From Myxococcales bacterium (lineage in GTDB: Bacteria > Myxococcota_A > Polyangia > Polyangiales > Polyangiaceae), in contig JACRDA010000209.1 of NCBI GenBank assembly GCA_016212965.1, positions 1 through 33,696 of the forward strand: 33,696 nucleotides of DNA, in the 5' to 3' direction. Shown piece after piece: positions 7,664 to 16,558 of the stretch. Every line of letters begins with the position of its first letter. The first letter of the stretch is position 1. Made by a program: the position numbers and the translations under genes. The notes below the pieces were generated by a model. The model was not told where the DNA came from and ran no database searches. It saw only the letters and a program-made list of their open reading frames with translations.

Positions 7664-7693
7664 TATTCTGAGTGTATTCTACTCGGTGTATTC
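7664..7693 (-). promoter_or_regulatory. AT-rich direct repeats, candidate promoter/operator
   Basis: On the minus strand GAATACAC occurs twice with a 14-base period (7686-7693 and 7672-7679), followed by GAATATGC at 7661-7668. This is the most AT-rich short patch of the surrounding region. It is suitable for a promoter or a direct-repeat binding site for the gene at 7146-7562. I see no convincing -35/-10 pair. Confidence 0.4.
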
Positions 7694-7716
7694 GGCGGCA
7701 CCTGCGGCCCGACGCG

Positions 7717-10278
7717 CTAGTTGCCCTGACCGCGCTTCTTCCGCTTCTCGGCCGCGAGCGCCGTCAGGCCGGAGTCGATCACCGTGGCCGGGTGCATGAG
7801 CTCGTGGAAGGCCGCCGAGGCCAGCTCGCCGGTCTCGCCCTCGGCGTGGCGCAGCGCCATGAGCGAGCCCTGCTCCTTCATGAAGAGCAGCGTCTGGATG
7901 GCGCCGAGCTTCTCCTCGGGCTTGCCGTTCTTCGCCATCTGGTTCAGCCGGTAGCGGATGACGACACGCGTCTCGGAGTGCGGTCCGTTGTCGAAGTCGA
8001 GGTTGTCGAACTGGTCGCCGAGGCGCTGCTCCGCCCACACCTGCGGCGTCATCTCCCCCTCCTTCTTGCCGAGCTTGACGCGCGCGATGGCGTGGGCGTT
8101 CTCGACCCAGCGGAACACGGCGCCGCGGTCGAGGTCCTTGTCGGACCAGTAGCCGAACGCGCGGTACCAGATGTCCTTCAGCTCGTTCAGCGCCTCGGTC
8201 CAGTCGGCGTACATGCCGATGGTGCGAGCTGCGGCGTCGGCCGACCCGCCCATGATGAGCGCGAGCCCGGCGGCGTTGCGCAGCTCTGCCTCTTTCAAGA
8301 GGTCGAAGAGCTTCTGCTCCGCGTCGCCGCTCACCCCGGCCATGCCGATGGCCGCCGCGATCGCGAAGCGCGGCCCGATCTGCAGGTCCGGCTTGAGCAG
8401 GGCCACGAGGCCGGGCACCGCCGCGGGGGTCGGACGCCGCTGCAGCGTCTCGGCGTAGCACGCGGCCACACCCTGCTTTTCGGGGTCCTTGTCGGCCGCG
8501 AACTTGCTCACCTTCTGGACCACCTCGTCGATGGTCTTGTCCTCGGCGACCCACGCGAGCGCGTTGCACGCGGCCACGCGCGCCTCGGCGTGCCACTTCA
8601 CGTCCTCGATGAGGTCGATGAGCGGCTTCTGGGCCTTGGGGTCGCCCCACTCGGACAGGCCGTCGGCGGCGCCGACCGCGACCGCGCGCAGCGCCATGCC
8701 GAGCAGCGACATGCCGGCGCCCATCAGGCACTCCTCGGTGATGCAGATCTTCGGGTCCTTGCGCGAGAGCTGGTCGGTGAGCTTCGAGAAGGAGCCCTCG
8801 TCCTTCATGAGACCGATGTAGCGCAGCGCGCTCTGCGCCACGATGAAGGCCTGGGGCATGGGCGGCTGCTGGCCCTCCTTGGGCAAGGGATCGCTCGGGA
8901 ACGCCCAGTCGCGGATGAGGGTCCGGCCCTTCTCGAGCCCGACGCGCGCCAGGAAGCGCAGGCCGTTGGCGTGCGGCATCGGGCGCGGCGGCGAGACCCA
9001 GTAGAGCACACCCTCGCCGGCGTCGTCGGCGAGCTGCTTCAGCTTGTCCGGGTGCAGCTTGGCGAGGTCGGCCAGGTGGCGCGCACCCCAGGTGCGCTGG
9101 TTGTCGCTCTTGAGGAGATGCCCGCCCTTGTCGGCCTGCCAGTACTTCTCCTTGACGTAGATGTCCTTGGCCTCGTGCTTCATGCGCTCGCCGAGGTACT
9201 TGGCGGCGCGCGGGTCGCCGATCTCCGCGAGCCGCAGCGCAGCCTCGGCGCGCCAGTGCGGGTGGACCTTCGGGTTCGCGTCGAGCCACTTGACCAGTGC
9301 GTCACCGGTGCGCGGGTCCGCGAGCTTCTCGAGCCAGCCGAAGAGCTGGGCGTACTGCGACCACTCGCCCGGCTCCTCCTTGTGGTCGATGGTGTCGAGG
9401 GCGAGCACCAGGCCCACGCCGCCGATGCCGTCGCGCATGGCCTCGAGGAACTTCGTGCGGTTGTCCTTGCCGGCGTTGCGCAGGGCCTCGAGGAGCGGCT
9501 CGCGCGCGGCCTCGTCGGCGATGCGGCCGAGCCCGCTCGCGGCCTCGCGCGCCACGACGACCTCCTTGTCCTTGACGAGCTGCACGAGCGTCGCCGTCCA
9601 CTTCGCGTCCGCGTTGTCCGACAGCACCGTCGCGACGAGCTGGCGCACGCCGGCGTTCTGGTCGCCGGCGAGCTTGGCGAAGTCCTCGAGCGACACGAGC
9701 GCCGCGAGCCGGCGCGGGTCGAACGCGCCGCCGCCGTTGATGCGCTGCAGGCTCGAAAGCTTGCCGCCGCGGTACATCTCCATCGCCTGGTCGAAGATGC
9801 TCTTCTCGCCGAGCGTGACGAGCGCCCACACGACGTGCCCGCGCTCCTCCTCGGCCTCGGGCAGCACCTTGAGCAGCGCCGGCTTGGCGGCGTCGGCCAT
9901 CGGCGCGCCGTAGTGTGCGAGCGCCTGCGCGACCACGCCGCGCAGCCTGTGGTCCGTCGGCTGGGCGAGCGCCTTCACGCACAGGTCCACGCCGTCCGGG
10001 TCCTTCAGGATCGCCAGCTGGGACAGCGCCTCGCGCTGCAGCGAGGGCTGCGCGGGGTCGGCCGCCCATTGGCGCCAGCGCGGGATCTGGTCCTTCGCCG
10101 GGAGCATGAAGATGCTCTTCTGCTCCTCGATGACGTCGAGCGCGTCCTTGCGCGTCGCCTCCTGCCGCGTGGCGAACCAGACGATGGTGGCAGCCGCGCC
10201 GCCGAGGCCCAGAATCGCGAGGATGATGACCACCGGGTTGAAGCGGCGTGGTCTCAGGGCAAGTTCGTCTTCGGACAT
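7717..10278 (-). CDS. Large membrane-anchored HEAT-repeat protein
   Basis: This 853-residue protein has a short cytoplasmic N-terminus and one membrane segment (about residues 15-36, VVIILAILGLGGAAATIVWF). Most of the rest is made of helical repeats of the HEAT/PBS-lyase type. Typical units are DPDGVDLCVKALAQPTD, AGVRQLVATVLSD, VVVAREAASGLGRIADEAA, EARVAACNALAWVAEDKTI and RFAIAAAIGMAGVSGD. Such solenoids usually act as protein-binding scaffolds, and no catalytic motif is visible. Topology (N-in, C-out) would place the solenoid in the periplasm. The ATG at 10278 has GGAGGAGCC directly upstream, an excellent ribosome site. Related long HEAT proteins are frequent in Myxococcota. The partner is unknown. 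It is divergent from the gene at 10707. Confidence 0.9.
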   Translation of the reverse strand: MSEDELALRPRRFNPVVIILAILGLGGAAATIVWFATRQEATRKDALDVIEEQKSIFMLPAKDQIPRWRQWAADPAQPSLQREALSQLAILKDPDGVDLCVKALAQPTDHRLRGVVAQALAHYGAPMADAAKPALLKVLPEAEEERGHVVWALVTLGEKSIFDQAMEMYRGGKLSSLQRINGGGAFDPRRLAALVSLEDFAKLAGDQNAGVRQLVATVLSDNADAKWTATLVQLVKDKEVVVAREAASGLGRIADEAAREPLLEALRNAGKDNRTKFLEAMRDGIGGVGLVLALDTIDHKEEPGEWSQYAQLFGWLEKLADPRTGDALVKWLDANPKVHPHWRAEAALRLAEIGDPRAAKYLGERMKHEAKDIYVKEKYWQADKGGHLLKSDNQRTWGARHLADLAKLHPDKLKQLADDAGEGVLYWVSPPRPMPHANGLRFLARVGLEKGRTLIRDWAFPSDPLPKEGQQPPMPQAFIVAQSALRYIGLMKDEGSFSKLTDQLSRKDPKICITEECLMGAGMSLLGMALRAVAVGAADGLSEWGDPKAQKPLIDLIEDVKWHAEARVAACNALAWVAEDKTIDEVVQKVSKFAADKDPEKQGVAACYAETLQRRPTPAAVPGLVALLKPDLQIGPRFAIAAAIGMAGVSGDAEQKLFDLLKEAELRNAAGLALIMGGSADAAARTIGMYADWTEALNELKDIWYRAFGYWSDKDLDRGAVFRWVENAHAIARVKLGKKEGEMTPQVWAEQRLGDQFDNLDFDNGPHSETRVVIRYRLNQMAKNGKPEEKLGAIQTLLFMKEQGSLMALRHAEGETGELASAAFHELMHPATVIDSGLTALAAEKRKKRGQGN

Positions 10279-10706
10279 GGCTCCTCCAGCGATCGCGGTC
10301 CGCGGGCGCGGCGGGCAGCTGATGATGCAGCCAACGCTCGACCCCCCCGCTCCTCGAGCCGGCGGGCGCGAACCGGCGGCACATTACCAGGCTTCTCGGT
10401 CCCCGGTGAATCGCCATGTCCGTGCGGGGCGGCGTTTGCCCCGGCCGCGCGTTCCGCCGCCACCCTCCGATTCTCTTGCCGCTGCAGAGGTCGACCACCC
10501 CGAGGACCGTGGTCCGGCAGCGGCCGCCGGGTCGCCGGCTCGACGCACCCTGGCGCCGTCGGTCGATCCCTCGTCGCGCGTGCACGAGCGCGCACGTCGA
10601 GCCTAGGCGTGGGCGCCGATTCGTGCAAAAAGCGGAGCCCGAGGCGTCTCACACCGCGCCGCGTTCTGGGGCGGGCGGTCCTGCGGGGCCCACGGAGCAA
10701 CACCAC
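10279..10706. other. Intergenic region between divergent genes
   Basis: This 428-base spacer separates the HEAT gene (minus) from a small secreted-protein gene (plus), so it must hold both promoters. I see the strong ribosome site of the HEAT gene at its left edge and an A5 run near 10627-10631 on the right. Open frames crossing it are Arg/Pro-rich and look like shadows. No RNA gene, terminator or clear promoter boxes could be recognised. Confidence 0.5.
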
Positions 10707-11204
10707 ATGAATCGACTGGCAATCAAGCTTACCCTGGCCCTCGCGGCCTTCGCGCTCGCGTTCGCCGCGACGCGACAGGCGCACGCCGTGCCGTTCATCT
10801 ACAACACGGGCGAGGACGCCTTCGTCGCGGGCGACGGATCCATCCCGTCCCCGTTCGGGGAGCTCGTCGAGCAGAACCCCGAGTCGAAGGGCGCCAAGGC
10901 CGGCTACCGCTGCAACGTCTTCGGCCTGTTCTACGCGTACTTCCATTGGTGGGACTGCAAGCCCATCATCTTCAAGGAGACGGGCAGCAAGACCTTCACC
11001 TACTGGGACGACTCGGCGCTGCCGGGCCTCACGGCCGCGGTCGAGAAGGCGCACCCGCAGAGCGACATCAAGCTCGGCTTCTGGCAGAAGTTCGGGCGCT
11101 TCGTCATCGGCGGCGTGCTCTTGGCGCTCATCGTCTTCGGCATCATGCGGCTCGTGAAGAAGAAGGCGCCGGCGACTCCGCCAGCGCCGGGCGCAGCGGG
11201 CTGA
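10707..11204 (+). CDS. Small secreted/membrane-anchored hypothetical protein
   Basis: The family is not recognised. The 165-residue product has a clear signal peptide (MNRLAIKLTLALAAFALAFA, cleavage near AHA-VP, residue 27). A roughly 100-residue periplasmic part follows with two cysteines (69 and 84) that may form a disulfide, and several aromatic residues (FGLFYAYFHWWDC). A C-terminal membrane segment at about 132-149 ends in a Lys-rich, Pro/Ala-rich cytoplasmic tail. It is thus anchored at its C-terminus. GGAG lies nine bases before the ATG. It is followed 107 bases later by an acyl-CoA dehydrogenase on the same strand. No functional motif is visible. Confidence 0.85.
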   Translation: MNRLAIKLTLALAAFALAFAATRQAHAVPFIYNTGEDAFVAGDGSIPSPFGELVEQNPESKGAKAGYRCNVFGLFYAYFHWWDCKPIIFKETGSKTFTYWDDSALPGLTAAVEKAHPQSDIKLGFWQKFGRFVIGGVLLALIVFGIMRLVKKKAPATPPAPGAAG

Positions 11205-11311
11205 CGAGACCCTCGACCCCTGGGCGGCGGCGCGCACGTGCCGCCGCCCCGGGCGCGAGCCACGGGATCGGGGCGCCGTGGCCGTGGAACGAGCCCCGTG
11301 CGGGAGCCGCC

Positions 11312-12447
<1,136 letters not shown>

Positions 12448-12451
<4 letters not shown>

Positions 12452-13197
12452 AGCGCCGAGCGGACATGCGGCGCGCCTTCTGGGTGGGACTCGGCGCCGC
12501 GGCGCTCGTCGGCTCGGTGGCGGCCTGCAAGAAGGCGAGCGACGGGCCGGCGCCCTCGGCGACCCCGGCACCTGCCCCCTCGCCGCCGCCCCGGAAGAGC
12601 GGCCTCTCGGTGCGCTCCGAGATCGGCGCGCTCGACCCCGACGCGGCGAAGAAGGCCGTGGAGGCGGCCATGCCGAGCATCCGGGAGTGCGTCGCGCGGC
12701 CGCGCAAGAAGATGCCCTACTTCGGCGGCGACGTGGAGACGGTTCTCCGCATCGACGCGTCCGGCAAGGTCGCGTGGGCGCACTTCCTGCGCTCCGAGCT
12801 CGGCGACGTCGAGGCCGAGAAATGCGTGCTCGACGCGCTCGCGCGCCAGGACTGGCCCAAGCCCGAGGACGCCGACGCGGGCGAGGCGCGCCAGAGCCTG
12901 GAGCTGCGCGCGAGCGAGGACGAGCGCCCGCCGACGGCGTGGAGCGAGAGCGATCTCGGCGACGCGGGCGGCAAGCTCGTCACCGCACTCGAGGGCTGCC
13001 GCCAGAAGAGCGGCACGGCGGGGCTGCGCGCGACTTTCTACGTCGACCCGAGGGGCGCCGTGATGAGCGTCGGCGTCGCGACCGAGGACGAGAAGGGCCT
13101 CGCGGCCGTCGACTGCGCGGTGCAGGCCGTCCGGGCGCAGACCTTCCCCACGCCGGGCAGCTATCCGGCGAAGGTGTCGGTCGGCGTCGGCCGCTGA
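12448..13197 (+). CDS. AgmX/PglI-like lipoprotein with duplicated domain
   Basis: This 249-residue protein carries a lipoprotein signal (VGSVAAC, lipid cysteine at 27) and a Pro/Ala linker. Two related domains of about 85 residues follow (roughly 54-140 and 165-249). Each has helix, then a conserved Cys, then a beta hairpin containing DASGKV or DPRGAV, then a second Cys in a helix (AEKCVLDALA, AVDCAVQAVR), then a W/F-P motif. This pattern resembles the C-terminal TonB-like domain of myxobacterial AgmX/PglI gliding-related proteins. The assignment is by pattern and moderate. The ATG overlaps the preceding acyl-CoA dehydrogenase stop by four bases, implying coupled translation although no functional link is obvious. 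It converges on the next gene with an 18-base gap. Confidence 0.8.
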
Positions 13198-13215
13198 GCC
13201 TCGCGACCGAGCGCT

Positions 13216-13626
13216 CTAGAGCGACACGCACCCCACCGTCGGGCAGTTCACACCGAAGCCGCGCTCGTCGAGACGGCACGCGCTCGCGCTCTCGCCTCGG
13301 TAGCGGACGCCGCCGCAGCGCCGATCGGCGCGGCAGCTCGCGACGTCCGCATGCGCACCGCAGGGGTCGCCCGCGGGCGCGGGGCACCAGCCCTGCGGAT
13401 CGAGGGCGCACAGGCGCGGGTCGGTGGTCGGCGCGGCCAGCGCGGAGGCCGGGGGCGGCGCGACGCTCGCGCCCGCCACGGCGGTCGGGCTCGCGGCGAC
13501 GCCGGGCACGAGCGGCTCGGGATGAGCCGGCCCGTCGCCGCGGCACGCGGCGAGCGCCAGGCACACGCCTAGCGATGGCGCCCGCACGAGGCGGGATAGC
13601 TCGAGACCGAGGTCGAGGCGCTGCAT
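13216..13626 (-). CDS. Cys-rich small lipoprotein
   Basis: The family is not recognised. The 136-residue product has a lipoprotein signal (VCLALAAC, lipid cysteine at 28) preceded by an unusually long n-region. An Ala/Pro-rich linker to about residue 70 leads to an eight-cysteine C-terminal domain (CALDPQGWC, DPCGAHADVASC, RRCGGVRYRG, NCPTVGC). It ends in -SL. This layout of lipid anchor, linker and disulfide knot is the same as in the 6619-7047 gene, but the sequences are not closely similar. The ATG at 13626 is chosen because GGAGGG lies about nine bases upstream; a longer frame exists. It follows the second acyl-CoA dehydrogenase by 31 bases on the same strand and is probably co-transcribed. 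Confidence 0.75.
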   Translation of the reverse strand: MQRLDLGLELSRLVRAPSLGVCLALAACRGDGPAHPEPLVPGVAASPTAVAGASVAPPPASALAAPTTDPRLCALDPQGWCPAPAGDPCGAHADVASCRADRRCGGVRYRGESASACRLDERGFGVNCPTVGCVSL

Positions 13627-13657
13627 GCGATCGCCCTCCGCCCTCGCCCGGTCCGGA

Positions 13658-14806
13658 TCAGCGCAGGCACGCACGCGCGATGACGGTGCGCTGGACCTCG
13701 CTCGTCCCCTCGTAGATGCGCGTCACGCGCACGTCGCGGTAGTGGCGCTCCACCGGGTAGTCGCGCACGTAGCCGTAGCCGCCGTGCACCTGCAGCGCGC
13801 GGTCGCAGATGCGCCCGGCGGCCTCGCTCGCGAAGACCTTCGCCATCGCGGCCTCGGCGCTGAAGGGCACGCCGCGCTCCTTGCGCTCGGCGGCCCGGAG
13901 CACGAGCAGCCGCGCCGCCTCGAGCTCCGTACGGCTGTCGGCGATCATCCACTGGATGGCCTGGAAATCGGCGATGGGCTTGCCGAACTGCTTGCGCTCG
14001 AGCGCGTAGGCGCACGCCGCCTCGAGCGCCGCCGTCGCGATGCCGACCGACTGGGCGCCGATGCCGATGCGCCCGCCGTCGAGCGCCATCATCGCGACCC
14101 GGAAGCCCTGATCGAGCTCGCCGAGCAGCGCGTCCTCGGGGATGAAGCAGTCCTCGAGCACGAGCGGCACGGTGTTCGAGGCGCGAAGGCCGAGCTTGTC
14201 CTCGTGCTTGCCGACCCGCAGCCCCGGCGTGCCGGCCTCGACGAGAAAGGCGGACAGACCACGCGGCCCGCGACGCGCCTCGGCGCTGTCGGTGCGGGCC
14301 CAGACGACCATCACGCCGGCCTGCTCTCCGCTCGTGATCCACTGCTTGGCACCGTTGAGCACGAAGCCACCGTCGCGCCGCACGGCCTCGGTGGTCATCC
14401 CTCCGGGGTCGCTGCCCGCACCCGGCTCGCTCAGCGCGAAGGCGGCGGCGGCATACTCGCCGCCCGTGATGCGGGGCACGTGGCGCTCGCGCTGCGCAGC
14501 GGTGCCGAAGCGGGCGATGACCTCGCCCACCATGTTGCTCACGGCCATGGTGACGGCGGTCGAGGCGCAGCCGCGCGCGATCTCCATCATGGCCAGGGCG
14601 TACGAGACGACCCCGGCCTCCGCGCCGCCGAGCGCCGCGGGCACGTTCACGCCCATGAGCCCGAGCTCGGCGAGGCCGCGCAGCTGCTCGCGTGGGAAGC
14701 GCCCCTCGCGGTCGAGCTCTGCGGCCACCGGCACGAGGCGCTCGTTCGCGTAGTCGCGCGCCGTCTTCTGGATCAGGGCCTGAGTCTCGGTGAGGTCGAA
14801 GTCCAT
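13658..14806 (-). CDS. Acyl-CoA dehydrogenase (second paralogue)
   Basis: This 382-residue flavoenzyme belongs to the same family as the gene at 11312-12451 but is clearly diverged. It starts DFDLTETQALIQKTARDYA. It has the loop ALSEPGAGSDPGGM near 128-141, QWITSGE near 158, and the FAD motif ALQVHGGYGYVRDYPVERHY. The catalytic Glu is at 366 in IYEGTSEVQR. GlySerAsp and Arg/Phe positions expected for FAD binding are present. It probably oxidises a short or branched acyl-CoA; the specific substrate cannot be assigned. The ATG at 14806 is the family start, though no strong ribosome site precedes it. Upstream lies a 212-base spacer holding heptanucleotide repeats. The following small lipoprotein may be co-transcribed. 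Confidence 0.95.
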   Translation of the reverse strand: MDFDLTETQALIQKTARDYANERLVPVAAELDREGRFPREQLRGLAELGLMGVNVPAALGGAEAGVVSYALAMMEIARGCASTAVTMAVSNMVGEVIARFGTAAQRERHVPRITGGEYAAAAFALSEPGAGSDPGGMTTEAVRRDGGFVLNGAKQWITSGEQAGVMVVWARTDSAEARRGPRGLSAFLVEAGTPGLRVGKHEDKLGLRASNTVPLVLEDCFIPEDALLGELDQGFRVAMMALDGGRIGIGAQSVGIATAALEAACAYALERKQFGKPIADFQAIQWMIADSRTELEAARLLVLRAAERKERGVPFSAEAAMAKVFASEAAGRICDRALQVHGGYGYVRDYPVERHYRDVRVTRIYEGTSEVQRTVIARACLR

Positions 14807-14879
14807 GCCGCGCGCCGTCCTTGGCTCGCGGCACGCTACTCAGCGCGGCCGACGGCCGCAACCACACGCACAGAGAGTC

Positions 14880-14914
14880 ATCAGTGGTCAGTGGTCAGTG
14901 GTCAGTCATCGGTC
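14880..14914. repeat. Heptanucleotide array GTCAGTG (left arm)
   Basis: About five 7-base units run here: ATCAGTG, then GTCAGTG twice, GTCAGTC and ATCGGTC. The core GTCAGT is complementary to the core of the right-hand array at 14976-15017. Confidence 0.9.
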
Positions 14915-14975
14915 GTCAGCACGTGACCCGGAGAGAGCGAGAGAGCGGCGTCCGCGCCACCCGCTGGCCGCTCAC

Positions 14976-15017
14976 AACTGACAACTGACAACTGACAACT
15001 GACAACTGACAACTCAC
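14976..15017. repeat. Heptanucleotide array AACTGAC (right arm)
   Basis: Five perfect AACTGAC units are followed by one degenerate unit, AACTCAC, directly after the stop of the minus-strand gene at 15019. The core ACTGAC is the reverse complement of GTCAGT in the left array, so the two arms can fold into a long stem with one mismatch per seven bases and a loop of roughly 60 bases. Confidence 0.9.
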
Positions 15018-15018
15018 G

Positions 15019-16443
15019 TCACGGGCACTGGCCGCCGAAGGTGCACGCGCCGCCGTTGGCGCGCACGCTGAGCTGGTACTGCGCGCAGGTGGGCGTGGCG
15101 CCGGCCTTGCGGTGCACCCGCACGAAGTACGACGACGAGTGGTCCGCGCAGTGGTTCGCCCCGGTCGGACTGCAAGGTGCCTCGCCGACACCGCCCGAGG
15201 AGCCGTTCACGCACCAGTCGTAGGTGGTGAGATTCGACGACGCCGCCGGCGGGCTGTTGCTGCAGGACGCGCCCCGCACCACGTCGAACTGGAACTCGTC
15301 GTTCGGGTTCGCGAGGAACGCGATGGCGACGTGGTAGCTGTTGGTGGTGTTCTCGTTCGTGTCGGTGGTCACGAACGAGTACTGGTCCACGTCGTTGTCG
15401 GCCGACAGGGTGCCGCTCGCGGTGAGGCCCGCAGCGACGTCCGTCACCGTACCGATGAGCTGCGGCGCCGCGCAGTTGTTGTTGCCCGGCTCGCCCGTGC
15501 CGACGTTGCACTCGCAGCCCGCGGTCGGGTCGGCCGGCACCGGGTAGGCGACCCAGCCGGCAGCGCAGGCCCCGCGCGCGCACTGCCCGGCCGTGCAGGC
15601 CCACTCGGCGTTCGTCGGCGGCGGGCCCGCATTTGCGCAGAGCTCCGCGTCCGTCCCCTCGTCGACCGAGCCGTTGCAGTTGTCGTCGAGCCCGTTGCAG
15701 CTCTCCGCCGCCGGCGTGCCGGCCGTGCAGCCCTGCCACTGCCCCAAGGTGCCGTCGCAGGTCTCGTCGCCGCTGCAGGTGCCGAACGCGTTCGTGTTCT
15801 CGCAGGCGTGCATCACGCCGTCGCGCTTGTCGCTGCAGGCGCAGCTCGCGCCGTCGTCGGGCACGCAGAAGCGCTCGGGCACGGTGGGGGTCGGGCCGCT
15901 GCCGCCGGCACTCGTGCCGCCGGCGCCCCCGGCCGGCCAGCCGCCCGACTGGTAGAGCGTCTCGTCCACGCAGGTGTAGCCCGCCGGGCACTCGCCCTCG
16001 ATCGTGCAGTCACGGGCGCAGAACTTGTCGCCCAGCGGCGCGGTGAGGCACGCGTCCGCGACGTCGAGGCAGTTGATCTTGCCGTTGCACTTGGTGCACT
16101 CGTTGCCCCGCTCCGGCACACAGTAGCCCTGGCCGTTGATGAGCGCGCAGTAGCTGCCGTCGGGGCAGTCCGGCGGGCACTTGGTGACGCAGTACTTGCC
16201 GACCCCCTGCCCCTGGCCGATCTGCAGGCAGATCCCGGACTCGCACTCGGCGTTCTCGGTGCAGGGCACGCCGGTGTTGCCGTGGCCCCCCGTGCCGGTC
16301 GTGGAGCTCGTGGTGGCCGTGTTCCCCACGCCACCGGTTCCCGGGTCGTCCTCCTTCGTGCCGGAAGCGCAGGCGCCGAACACAGCGGCAAGGAGGGCGG
16401 ACAACCCGATGACGGAGACGGCTGCTCTGGTTAGGCGCGGCAT
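15019..16443 (-). CDS. Cys-rich lipoprotein with MopE-type motif and PPC-like domain
   Basis: This 474-residue surface protein starts with a lipoprotein-like signal (AAVFGAC, cysteine at 25) and a Gly/Thr-rich linker. A cysteine-rich region follows (about 61-240) built of short CxxxxxC modules such as CTENAECESGIC and CPDGSYC. The stretch CNGLDDNCNGSVDEG at 249-263 is the classic MopE-type, EF-hand-like metal-binding motif found in many myxobacterial secreted proteins. Residues 330-465 (GTLSADNDVDQYSF and beyond) resemble the bacterial pre-peptidase C-terminal (PPC) beta-sandwich. No protease domain is present. The ATG at 16443 is chosen because the signal begins there; the frame is open further upstream without such features. 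It is divergent from the L,D-transpeptidase gene (115-base spacer). A role in surface metal or ligand binding is inferred. Confidence 0.88.
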   Translation of the reverse strand: MPRLTRAAVSVIGLSALLAAVFGACASGTKEDDPGTGGVGNTATTSSTTGTGGHGNTGVPCTENAECESGICLQIGQGQGVGKYCVTKCPPDCPDGSYCALINGQGYCVPERGNECTKCNGKINCLDVADACLTAPLGDKFCARDCTIEGECPAGYTCVDETLYQSGGWPAGGAGGTSAGGSGPTPTVPERFCVPDDGASCACSDKRDGVMHACENTNAFGTCSGDETCDGTLGQWQGCTAGTPAAESCNGLDDNCNGSVDEGTDAELCANAGPPPTNAEWACTAGQCARGACAAGWVAYPVPADPTAGCECNVGTGEPGNNNCAAPQLIGTVTDVAAGLTASGTLSADNDVDQYSFVTTDTNENTTNSYHVAIAFLANPNDEFQFDVVRGASCSNSPPAASSNLTTYDWCVNGSSGGVGEAPCSPTGANHCADHSSSYFVRVHRKAGATPTCAQYQLSVRANGGACTFGGQCP

Positions 16444-16558
16444 CTTGGGGACGAGCTCGTGGACGGCATGCGTTGAGGAAGTCGGGGCTGCGGGGGCACG
16501 GCCCGGCGCACGAAAACTGGTCGCGCGCCTGCTCGCATGACGATGATACGGGTCGGCG

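Noticed and set aside
7672-10710. A 1012-codon plus-strand open frame opposite the HEAT gene
   Set aside because: The minus strand has a good ribosome site, a membrane anchor and HEAT motifs. The plus-strand product is compositionally biased and without a domain.
14880-15017. Retron or attachment-site interpretation of the heptamer arrays
   Set aside because: No reverse transcriptase, integrase or tRNA gene is nearby. Simple tandem repeats with complementary cores explain the pattern.
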